Source of the DNA: Bacillota bacterium
GTDB lineage: Bacteria; Bacillota_C; Negativicutes; JAEYSJ01
NCBI GenBank assembly: GCA_023434855.1
Contig: JAEYSJ010000073.1
Span: 15,019 to 79,018 of the forward strand
Length of the DNA stretch: 64,000 nt
Reading direction: 5' to 3'
The position numbers were made by a program, and so were the translations under genes. This document shows positions 57,055 to 64,000 of the stretch, piece by piece (position 1 is the stretch's first letter; each line of letters starts with the position of its first letter). The notes beneath the pieces are model-generated. The model was not told the DNA's origin. It searched no databases and saw nothing but the letters and a program-made list of their open reading frames with translations.

Positions 57055-57186
57055 AAAATATCACCACAAATTATCTAAATAATATCTATAATCCGTCTTT
57101 TACATCTTAACATTCTACATACTTTAGCATTTTTCCTGTCTATTTTTACATAGACAATAGAAAATATGTATTTTTATATCAAAATT

Positions 57187-58428
57187 CTACATATTTAGAA
57201 TTTCCGTTGCAGCCCCCATTATGCCTATTATGGCATGTTCCAAAGTAAGTCCTCCCTGTAAATAAACCACATAAGGCGGGCGCAGGGGTCCATCAGCACT
57301 TAGTTCAATTGAAGATCCCTGTATAAATGTGCCGCCTGCCATTATTACCGCATCGGTATATCCCGGCATAGCGCTCGGCTCCGGACATACGTGAGCGTCA
57401 ACAGGCGAATATTTTTGCAAACCTCGGCAAAAGGCAATCATTTTTTCAGGACTTCCCAGTTCAATAGCCTGAATTATATCACTTCGCCGTTCTGTAGGTA
57501 CGGGAAGGGTATTATAGCCCAACAAAGAAAAAAATGCAGCAGCAAATATTGCTCCTTTAATAGCTTGGGCGGTAACATGAGGTGCCATAAATAAGCCCTG
57601 ATACAGCAGACGATTGCCAGCAAGCGAAGCCCCTAGTTCACCGCCGATGCCAGGTGCTGTTAACCGATATGCCGCCATATTTACTAAATCAGTTCTCCCA
57701 ACAATATATCCTCCTGTAGGTGCTATCCCACCACCGGGATTTTTGATAAGGGATCCGGCCATAATATCAGCACCTACCGCTGTAGGCTCAATAATGTCCG
57801 TAAATTCACCATAACAATTGTCGACAAAACACAAGCAATCAGGATTTTCGCTTTTTATAGCGGCGCATATCTTGGCAATATCTTTAATCTTTAATGGCTC
57901 ACGCATACTGTAACCCCGTGAACGTTGAATAAGCGCCATTTTAGTGTTGGACTTTATCATTCCGGAAATGCCTGCCATATCCACTGCCCCGCCTGGCATA
58001 GGTAATTCTGAGTAACTTATGCCAAATTCTTTAAGTGAACCCGGTGTAGAATGGGCATACCCGATAACAGTTTGCATAGTATCATATGGCGCTCCTGTTA
58101 TTGACAGCAATTCATCACCGGGTCGGAGTATTCCGAATAGCACTGAAGCCAAAGCATGGGTACCGGATACGAACTGAGTTCGTAACAAAGCCTTCTCGGT
58201 TCCGCAAATATCAGCCCATACTTCTTCTAGTTTGTCACGTCCCGCATCATGATAAGCGTATCCGGTTGTAGCGCGGAAATGATAATCAGATATTTGATGT
58301 TTGCGAAAAATATCCAATACACGCATCGTATTTTTTTCCGCAATATCATCTACTTCATCAAACAATGTCTGGACCTGATCTAAAGCTTTGCGGCGAACAG
58401 ATAAAATTTTCTCGGGGAAAGCACTCAA
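57187..58428 (-). CDS. ynbB: YnbB-type PLP-dependent lyase-family protein (methionine gamma-lyase/aluminium-resistance family)
   Basis: 413 residues, PLP aminotransferase fold. PLP lysine in MAGSLIKNPGGGIAPTGGY (quoted in part SLIKNPGGG), GTHALASVLFGILRPGDE and EQRSRGYSMREPL-like QRSRGYSMREPL are family hallmarks. It is 3 bp downstream of hflX, a conserved pairing in Firmicutes. Biochemical activity is unproven in general. A C-S lyase role would fit but is inference. Confidence 0.85.
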   Translation of the reverse strand: MSAFPEKILSVRRKALDQVQTLFDEVDDIAEKNTMRVLDIFRKHQISDYHFRATTGYAYHDAGRDKLEEVWADICGTEKALLRTQFVSGTHALASVLFGILRPGDELLSITGAPYDTMQTVIGYAHSTPGSLKEFGISYSELPMPGGAVDMAGISGMIKSNTKMALIQRSRGYSMREPLKIKDIAKICAAIKSENPDCLCFVDNCYGEFTDIIEPTAVGADIMAGSLIKNPGGGIAPTGGYIVGRTDLVNMAAYRLTAPGIGGELGASLAGNRLLYQGLFMAPHVTAQAIKGAIFAAAFFSLLGYNTLPVPTERRSDIIQAIELGSPEKMIAFCRGLQKYSPVDAHVCPEPSAMPGYTDAVIMAGGTFIQGSSIELSADGPLRPPYVVYLQGGLTLEHAIIGIMGAATEILNM

Positions 58429-58431
58429 AAT

Positions 58432-60228
58432 TCAATCATCTCCTACTGCATATGCACTATATTGCTTAGTTAATTCGATGGGTAATGACACGACTGCATG
58501 AATGCCATTCTCCCGGTATTCTGTCGAAAGAACAGTGGCAGAATTATACAATTGAGCTAATTTACCACTTTCACTATAGGGGATTAAGAGGTGCATGTCA
58601 ATTGTCCGCGGTCGTACATGTTCTTCCACCATTGCAAGCAGCTTCTCTATGTCTGTATTCGCGAGAGCCGAAATAGTTACACTATTTTCCAGCCGCGCTA
58701 ACCGATCTATTATATGCTTATTTTCAATTTTATCAATTTTATTGAATACGGTAATTGTCGGTTTATCAGCGCTTTTTAATTCCTGTAAAACCTTATATAC
58801 CGCATCGCTTTGTTCCTGGTAACGTGGGTGGCTGGCATCAATAACATGCAATAGCAAATCCGCTTCCACTACTTCTTCTAAAGTAGCACGAAATGCGGCA
58901 ACCAGTTGATGAGGCAGTTTTTGAATAAAACCAACCGTATCTGTCAAAAGTATTTCCTGGCCATTATTTAGGGTTACACGTCTTGTTGTAGGATCAAGTG
59001 TGGCGAACAATTTGTCTTCAGCCAAAACGCCCGCTGCCGTAAGAGTATTGAGCAAGGTTGACTTTCCAGCATTAGTATAGCCGACAAGGGCAACATTGGG
59101 AATTCTTGTTGACACACGGCGTTCTCTATGCAGACTGCGTTGCTTCCTAATGTTTTCAATTTCTTTTTCAATATCACTTATGCGGGAACGTATACGCCGC
59201 CTGTCTACCTCAAGCTTCGTTTCACCAGGACCTCTTGTACCAATCCCGCCACCCAGTCTGGATAGTACCAAACCTTGCCCTCCAAGTCGAGGCAAATTGT
59301 AGCGCAGTTGTGCCAGTTCAACTTGCAATTTGCCTTCGTGAGACCGCGCTCGACGGGCGAAAATATCTAAGATCAAAGCTGTTCGATCAACTATTTTTAT
59401 CCCGATTGCTCGTTCAAGGTTTCGCTGCTGAGCAGGAGATAATTCATTATCAAAGATGATTACATTTGCATTTTTTTCCTGCCTTATCAGATTAATTTCC
59501 TGAACTTTCCCTCGTCCGATAAACAAAGCCGCATCCGGTTGTTCACGCTTTTGCCATACCATGCCCACAATCTGTGCACCAGCTGTTTCTGTTAACTGGG
59601 ACAATTCCTGCAAAGAATCGGCTATTTCCCATGTGCCTTTCTGCTCAAGTCCAACAAGTAGAGCATACTCCTGTTCATCTATCCCGGTACTTTTACTTCG
59701 TATATCAAGTTGACGCTCAATTTGGGCTATTAAGTATGAAAAATCCAGTTGCGTAAACTCTGCAGACGTTAAAGGGCCCACTGTCTGCACATCGAATTTT
59801 TCTTCCGTAATTCCTATAATAAAACCCAAACTTATTTCAATAGATTGTCCGCTGTTAACACCAATTGCAGCCATAACATCAAAACGCATTTCTTTTAGCG
59901 AAGCGATGTCCACCCCGCTTAATTGGCTATCACCGTCCGGGTGAGTATGAATACACCTTATTCCGCTAAGACGGTTTTTCGATCTTCTACTCTCAGTGTC
60001 AGGCAATGATACCGTATGTAAGTCACCAACAGCCACGTTGGTGACTTGGCCTCGCCTATTTATATATACCGCAATTTCTCGATTTATTTGTTCAGTAATT
60101 TGTACCATATTTTGTGCCAAATCAGCAGTAATAGCTTGTCCGTGTGGTATGGAAACCGCATAAAGCTCTTCTAACCGCTCAATTATACTTTTACGTAAAC
60201 CATTAATATTGCCATTAACAGCAGCCAT
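58432..60228 (-). CDS. hflX: Ribosome-associated GTPase HflX with N-terminal JAMM-like extension
   Basis: 598 residues, longer than usual HflX (~420). From ~205 on: HflX domain ([34 protein letters not shown]), GTPase G1 [10 protein letters not shown]3 DTVGF, G4 NKID. HflX splits stalled ribosomes. The N-terminal ~190 residues hold [14 protein letters not shown] (His94, His96, Ser104, Asp107) and an upstream Glu51, the JAMM/MPN metalloprotease pattern HxHP-x6-SxxD. YnbB follows after 3 bp. Confidence 0.9.
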   Translation of the reverse strand: MAAVNGNINGLRKSIIERLEELYAVSIPHGQAITADLAQNMVQITEQINREIAVYINRRGQVTNVAVGDLHTVSLPDTESRRSKNRLSGIRCIHTHPDGDSQLSGVDIASLKEMRFDVMAAIGVNSGQSIEISLGFIIGITEEKFDVQTVGPLTSAEFTQLDFSYLIAQIERQLDIRSKSTGIDEQEYALLVGLEQKGTWEIADSLQELSQLTETAGAQIVGMVWQKREQPDAALFIGRGKVQEINLIRQEKNANVIIFDNELSPAQQRNLERAIGIKIVDRTALILDIFARRARSHEGKLQVELAQLRYNLPRLGGQGLVLSRLGGGIGTRGPGETKLEVDRRRIRSRISDIEKEIENIRKQRSLHRERRVSTRIPNVALVGYTNAGKSTLLNTLTAAGVLAEDKLFATLDPTTRRVTLNNGQEILLTDTVGFIQKLPHQLVAAFRATLEEVVEADLLLHVIDASHPRYQEQSDAVYKVLQELKSADKPTITVFNKIDKIENKHIIDRLARLENSVTISALANTDIEKLLAMVEEHVRPRTIDMHLLIPYSESGKLAQLYNSATVLSTEYRENGIHAVVSLPIELTKQYSAYAVGDD

Positions 60229-60359
60229 TTAGATTCTCCCATCACATTTTTCAAATAAGAAATTCAGGTAAGAACGATTAAAAATATAAAGAGGCTTTTT
60301 TAGCAGGGCTAAAGGGCCTCTTTAAGGACGTATAAGCGGAAAAAGCAACCTTAAGAATA

Positions 60360-60671
60360 TTAGCCATGATAATAGGAGCTAACACGACTAATTAATGCAA
60401 AAACCGCTAGTAAATACAGCAAAGTAGCCATCGAGCGAATTCCTATACTAGAACAAGCTAAACCTGGTACGAATTTTTTAACATTATATGGATTAATAAA
60501 TAGTATACCAAAAAACATCGTAATTGATAATATCGTGAAAGTCAACACATTGCCGAAAAACAAATTAATTCCCAGTATAAATGTTAGCACCATCCCTATT
60601 GTTATGTTAAAAGCCTGTTTAAAAAACAACTGATGCTTTTGTTGTCTGCGTACTTTCCGGGAATAATCCAT
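60360..60671 (-). CDS. Small membrane protein, unknown
   Basis: 103 residues with three hydrophobic helices after a basic N-terminus (SRKVRRQQKHQLF). No family recognised. Encoded between hflX and a TVP38-like gene. RBS AGGGGGAG. Probably real given the strong RBS and membrane topology. Confidence 0.55.
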   Translation of the reverse strand: MDYSRKVRRQQKHQLFFKQAFNITIGMVLTFILGINLFFGNVLTFTILSITMFFGILFINPYNVKKFVPGLACSSIGIRSMATLLYLLAVFALISRVSSYYHG

Positions 60672-60719
60672 TAGTACTCCCCCTAGTTTGCGCTTCCGTT
60701 ATTTTTAGTTTTTGTTACA

Positions 60720-61424
60720 TTATTGGTCTTTATTACAAAAAATGTATCGTTCTATTGCATCACGATAATAAAATACAAATATGCCGGTAAGTATTAGTAA
60801 GGAAGTTATTGCTATCACAGCACGTATACTGTAGGTAAGATTTTGCCCTAATATCGAATACAAGACGATGGCTGGCGTCTGACCAATTCCGGTAGCTAAA
60901 ATGAAATGGCGAAAAGGCATTGCGGTTAAGCCTGAGCCACAGCTTACCATTTTAAAAGGAATTACCGGAGTTAGTCGAGTAATAAATACTGCCAATATCC
61001 CATGTCTTTGAAGAAAGCAATCAAATTGATTAAGAAATTTACAATAAATATATCGTTCAACAACCGGACGACCATACCACCGTGCTGCGGCAAAATCCAG
61101 CGTAGCGCCAAGCAATGCTCCTAACCAAGAATAAATAGCGCCTTGCTGCCACCCAAACATCCACGCGTTGGTAATAGTAATAAATAATCCGGGTACTAAC
61201 GGTATCATTGATTGTATGGCCATTAAGGCAATACTGGTAATTGGAGCCCACACACCATATGACAGTATAAATTCCCTTAAACCATCATAATCATGGCATC
61301 GCAAAAAATTAATTCCTGTAATAATAAAATTCTGAACTCCTGGCAAAAAGTGATAGGCAGCAATGATCATTCCCAACAAACCGTATTTGATAATATACAT
61401 ATTCCTTGCTGATGGTTCTGTCAT
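60720..61424 (-). CDS. TVP38/TMEM64 (DedA-like) membrane protein
   Basis: 234 residues with about six membrane helices and the SNARE-associated/VTT core (MIPLVPGLFITITNAWMFG, FITRLTPVIPFKMVSCGSGLT; quoted in part TRLTPVIPFKMV). The family is linked to lipid flipping or membrane homeostasis. ATG at 61424 chosen behind AAGGGGGTGG. Confidence 0.82.
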   Translation of the reverse strand: MTEPSARNMYIIKYGLLGMIIAAYHFLPGVQNFIITGINFLRCHDYDGLREFILSYGVWAPITSIALMAIQSMIPLVPGLFITITNAWMFGWQQGAIYSWLGALLGATLDFAAARWYGRPVVERYIYCKFLNQFDCFLQRHGILAVFITRLTPVIPFKMVSCGSGLTAMPFRHFILATGIGQTPAIVLYSILGQNLTYSIRAVIAITSLLILTGIFVFYYRDAIERYIFCNKDQ

Positions 61425-61560
61425 TAAGCCACCCCCTTCACCCACTGCGAAATTCTCACCTCAAATAATTTTTAATCAATGTAATCAAAAATATAGTATA
61501 GCCAAAACCCATAACGATATTTACAACACAGATTAATAAAAGTCCTGCTCCGGAATTGCA

Positions 61561-61595
61561 AACAAAAACCGGGCTTAGTCACGACCCGGTTTGTT
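61561..61595 (-). terminator. Terminator after the DksA-like gene
   Basis: Stem AACAAACCGGG / CCCGGTTTTTGTT around an 8-nt loop, with a T run on the minus strand. Confidence 0.8.
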
Positions 61596-61600
61596 GGCTA

Positions 61601-62248
61601 TTATTCTTTTGTTCTTTTATCTTGAAAAGATCTATCGTCTACAGGAATGGCATCTGAACGTTCGACAATACCTTGATGTTCGTTGCTGTTAGGAAACAGT
61701 GATTTATAGTTGTATGACCCGGGGATATCCTGCGGCGAATCGGAACTACCATACTTCAAAGCTGCTTGCAACGCATCTTCACCGTCAAACCCCACAAAAT
61801 CAAAGGCCGCCGTATCTAAAAAGGTGCGATGAAAAGGAGGTTCAAGGATTTCCTCTTCTACCGGCCGCGGTGTAGGATCAAACACTTCATCTTCCCGCTG
61901 ACAATCAATACACTCATCAGCCCAAGGTACGGCTTCCAATCTAGCCAAAGGTATTTGCTTTCCGCACTTATCACATATTCCATAAGTACCGTTATCAATC
62001 TTTTTCAAGGCCTCTTCGACATTTTCCAGAAGTATATGGGCATTATCACGTAAAGCCGTATCTTTACTGCGCTCAAACAGTTCATCCCCCAAGTCAGCCG
62101 GATGGTTATCATATACAGATAATTCTCCTACCGAATCGGACATAGTATCACCTATGCCTGATTCTTCCAGCCGGGAAATTTGCTTTACCAACCGCTCTTT
62201 TTCCTGATATAATTCTTGCGCAAATTTGTTTAGCTGTTCAGATTGCAA
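61601..62248 (-). CDS. TraR/DksA-type zinc-finger protein (YteA-like)
   Basis: 215 residues: an N-terminal coiled coil (residues 1-35), DNHPADLGDELFERSKD and the four-cysteine finger GICDKCGKQIPLARLEAVPWADECIDC (quoted in part CDKCGKQIP, CIDC). YteA-type proteins are found in spore formers; the DksA fold inserts into RNA polymerase. A poorly conserved C-terminal part follows. RBS GGAGGTG. Confidence 0.85.
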   Translation of the reverse strand: MQSEQLNKFAQELYQEKERLVKQISRLEESGIGDTMSDSVGELSVYDNHPADLGDELFERSKDTALRDNAHILLENVEEALKKIDNGTYGICDKCGKQIPLARLEAVPWADECIDCQREDEVFDPTPRPVEEEILEPPFHRTFLDTAAFDFVGFDGEDALQAALKYGSSDSPQDIPGSYNYKSLFPNSNEHQGIVERSDAIPVDDRSFQDKRTKE

Positions 62249-62267
62249 ATGAACACCTCCAGGTAAG

Positions 62268-62795
62268 TTACTGAATAATTGTAGTTACTTCAGCCACCCG
62301 CAACCGTTCTTTGGGTGTTACCACTTGCTCATTGCTATATCCCAGGCAAATTATCGCTACTGCTCTGAGCCTTGGCGGAGCCTCAATAGCCTGTTGAACT
62401 CTACGCTCATCAAAAGCGCCAATCCAGCATGTGGCAATACCGACACCCTCAGCTGCCAACAACATATTTTCGGTTGCCGCTGCTGTATCCTGAATACAAT
62501 AGAGCTGTGCTCCCCGCTCACCATAACGTTCATTGGAACGTGCAGGATCAGCCATAATTACAATATTTACCGGAGCTTCCAGTACCTGCTGTTGATCAAA
62601 ACAGGCATCGGCAATTTGTTTTTTTACCTTATCATTTTTGACAACATAAAAATACCATGGCTGTAGATTGCCAGCACTCGGTGCCCAACAACCGGCTTCC
62701 AAAATACGGGTTAAAGTTGCATCAGGTATTTCTTCTTGTTTAAATACACGAACACTATGGTATTCTCTCATGCAATCAAATATGTCTTTCGTCAT
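62268..62795 (-). CDS. Nitroreductase-family flavoprotein
   Basis: 175 residues, FMN-binding nitroreductase fold: YHSVRVFKQEEI near the N-terminus, AGCWAPSAGNLQPWYFYVV and ENMLLAAEGVGIATCWIGAF (quoted in part APSAGNLQPW and GVGIATCWIG). It reduces nitro compounds, quinones or related electrophiles with NAD(P)H. RBS GGGGGAAA. Confidence 0.87.
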   Translation of the reverse strand: MTKDIFDCMREYHSVRVFKQEEIPDATLTRILEAGCWAPSAGNLQPWYFYVVKNDKVKKQIADACFDQQQVLEAPVNIVIMADPARSNERYGERGAQLYCIQDTAAATENMLLAAEGVGIATCWIGAFDERRVQQAIEAPPRLRAVAIICLGYSNEQVVTPKERLRVAEVTTIIQ

Positions 62796-62814
62796 ACAGT
62801 TTCCCCCTTATTAT

Positions 62815-63120
62815 TCAATAAAGCGGCCCATTTTTTGTCTCCACTATATGCAGCACTTCGGCAATGAAATTTCCAATACCGGGAATATTCAGCATTATTA
62901 ACCGTCGCATCACTTCTAAAGTCAACGCAAAAATTAAGCTGGCGCCAATTGCGATTCCCAGTCCTCTGGCTAATCCGGCAATAAAATTCACCATAATTAA
63001 CCTGGCCGGGCGTTCCAATAATTGAATATAATCGGCAATACGTAATGCTTCCAGATGATGAACCAATCGTTCCAATTGCGTGGCAATTAAATCAGGATCT
63101 CGATCTACTTCCTTGTCCAT
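62815..63120 (-). CDS. DUF5665-family small membrane protein
   Basis: 101 residues: an N-terminal amphipathic part, one glycine-rich membrane helix (NFIAGLARGLGIAIGASLIF) and the tail NIPGIGNFIAEVL, matching DUF5665. ATG at 63120 chosen, 7 bp after GGAGG. Function unknown. Confidence 0.75.
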   Translation of the reverse strand: MDKEVDRDPDLIATQLERLVHHLEALRIADYIQLLERPARLIMVNFIAGLARGLGIAIGASLIFALTLEVMRRLIMLNIPGIGNFIAEVLHIVETKNGPLY

Positions 63121-63154
63121 TAACATTCCTCCTCAAATAGTATCTCCGGTAATG

Positions 63155-63183
63155 AAAAAAAAAACCGGAGCAACCCCCGGTTA
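63155..63183 (-). terminator. Terminator downstream of ileS
   Basis: Stem AACCGG / CCGGTT around GGGTTGCT, followed by T10 on the minus strand. Confidence 0.75.
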
Positions 63184-63199
63184 AAAAAATTTCTAGTAT

Positions 63200-63257
63200 T
63201 AGAGTGTGTTTCAAAAAACACACTTTCCTTAATATTCTTTTAAACTGTTACAAAATA
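63200..63257. repeat. 57-bp repeat, copy 2
   Basis: Near-identical to 46993-47049. Its last 13 bp (CTGTTACAAAATA) are also the left terminal repeat of the palindromic element at 63245. Confidence 0.7.
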
Positions 63258-63351
63258 CCCTGATGTTAAACGCTCGGAAGACCGCACAGCGAGGGCATAT
63301 CCGATTACTACGCTGAAAGGACTAACGACAGAGAAGGGTATTTTGTAACAG
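63245..63351. repeat. 107-bp palindromic (MITE-like) element
   Basis: 17-bp perfect terminal inverted repeats CTGTTACAAAATACCCT / AGGGTATTTTGTAACAG around ~73 bp without coding capacity, between ileS and its terminator. Confidence 0.7.
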
Positions 63352-63391
63352 CCTCTATTATATAATGCAAAGCCAAAATCAGAATAGACTC

Positions 63392-64000
63392 TTATAGTTT
63401 TTTAACTACAGTTGCGCACCGCTGGCATAAAGTAGTATGCTCGCCGTCCTGGCCCACTGTATCACTATAAATCCAACAACGTTCACATTTTTCTCCTTGC
63501 GCCGCTGTTACCGCGACAGCCAGCGCAGCTTCTTGTGCGTGATAAGCGTCAGGTGGGGCCATATCTATATTTTCAATAACATTAACCTCAGAAACAATTA
63601 AAATAGTTGCTAATTCATTTTTGATAGCAGATAACTGAGCATACTCTTCACCGCTGGCATAAACATCCACTGATGCGTCAAGAGAATGTCCAATTATTTT
63701 ATTACGCCGTGCATTTTCCAGTGCTTTGGTTATTTCTCCCCGCATTGCCAGAATCTTATCCCATTTGGCTTCTAAGCCTGCGTCAAGATATTCACTATGT
63801 GCCGTTGGCCATTCCGCCATTTGTACACTTTCCGGCATATCCTGATTTTTGGGCATATAATGCCAGACTTCTTCCGAAGTAAATGTAAGCACAGGAGCAA
63901 TTATCGGGACTAACGTGGTTAATATTTCATACATAACCGATTGAGCCGCCCTGCGTTCAACTGATGCCGGTAACGCAGTATATACTCTGTCCTTAAGAAT
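63392..64000 (-). CDS. ileS: Isoleucyl-tRNA synthetase, C-terminal part
   Basis: The reading frame runs to the window edge; ~202 C-terminal residues are present. The end of the anticodon-binding domain (FTSEEVWHYMP) and the C-terminal zinc finger CERCW...CQRC are visible. It charges tRNA-Ile. The start and catalytic domain lie outside the window. Confidence 0.92.
   Translation of the reverse strand: MLKDRVYTALPASVERRAAQSVMYEILTTLVPIIAPVLTFTSEEVWHYMPKNQDMPESVQMAEWPTAHSEYLDAGLEAKWDKILAMRGEITKALENARRNKIIGHSLDASVDVYASGEEYAQLSAIKNELATILIVSEVNVIENIDMAPPDAYHAQEAALAVAVTAAQGEKCERCWIYSDTVGQDGEHTTLCQRCATVVKKL

Overview
The window looks like the chromosome of an anaerobic, spore-forming-lineage diderm Firmicute (Negativicutes, Sporomusa/Pelosinus-like). 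The clearest evidence is an outer-membrane porin with an N-terminal SLH domain (42612-43919). This comes with strong Gram-positive-type ribosome-binding sites, a Firmicutes-type LexA box, HflX-YnbB and VanW/DksA-like proteins, and corrinoid methyl-transfer genes typical of acetogens. The assignment is an inference from gene content.

Layout. 1-3287 (+): the end of a corrinoid-activation protein (RACo type) and a sulfonate/nitrate-type ABC importer. 3340-50438, mostly (-): a large sulfur and nitrogenase-like island. It holds four separate NifD/NifK-like pairs (A 4386-7221, B 11970-14751, C 22103-24868 on +, D 31994-35032) with only one NifH-like reductase (40556-41431), one NifB (39097-40422) and small NifX-like proteins. 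Interleaved are two cysteine synthases, two O-acetylhomoserine sulfhydrylases (one with an in-frame TAG), metNIQ, a YeiH-type transporter, two extra sulfonate-type binding proteins and permeases, PLP synthase PdxS, peptidase PepV, a tandem DUF2292 (YezD) protein, a porin, and a corrinoid methyltransferase set (URO-D methyltransferase, corrinoid protein, DUF1638). 24990-28010 is a patch of methyltransferases and decayed gene fragments. 50970-64000 is ordinary chromosome: lexA, a FlhG-like ATPase, VanW, PRC-barrel, ynbB, hflX, a DedA/TVP38 protein, a DksA-like protein, a nitroreductase and the 3' end of ileS.

The most striking signal is a short conserved 5' leader, found 21 times between 7257 and 50594, in front of almost every gene or operon of the island. 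It reads 5' GCTGA, a 4-bp stem whose sequence changes with compensation from copy to copy, then AGGC, which is also the start of a terminator-like hairpin, usually followed by a T tract. Three transcription units carry two copies in tandem. It has the hallmarks of a cis-acting attenuator or riboswitch and does not match any class I can name. The genes it precedes form a coherent sulfur, methionine and cysteine regulon that includes all four nitrogenase-like pairs, nifH and nifB.

Working model (inference): the island salvages sulfur from organosulfur compounds. Porin and ABC importers bring in the substrate. NifH-dependent NifDK-like reductases related to nitrogenase, possibly of the methylthio-alkane reductase kind, cleave C-S bonds using a NifB-derived cluster. 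CysK and MetY (PLP-dependent, with PdxS) then fix the released sulfide or thiol into cysteine and methionine. The corrinoid proteins may handle methyl groups. One shared RNA leader would switch the whole set on when a sulfur metabolite runs low.
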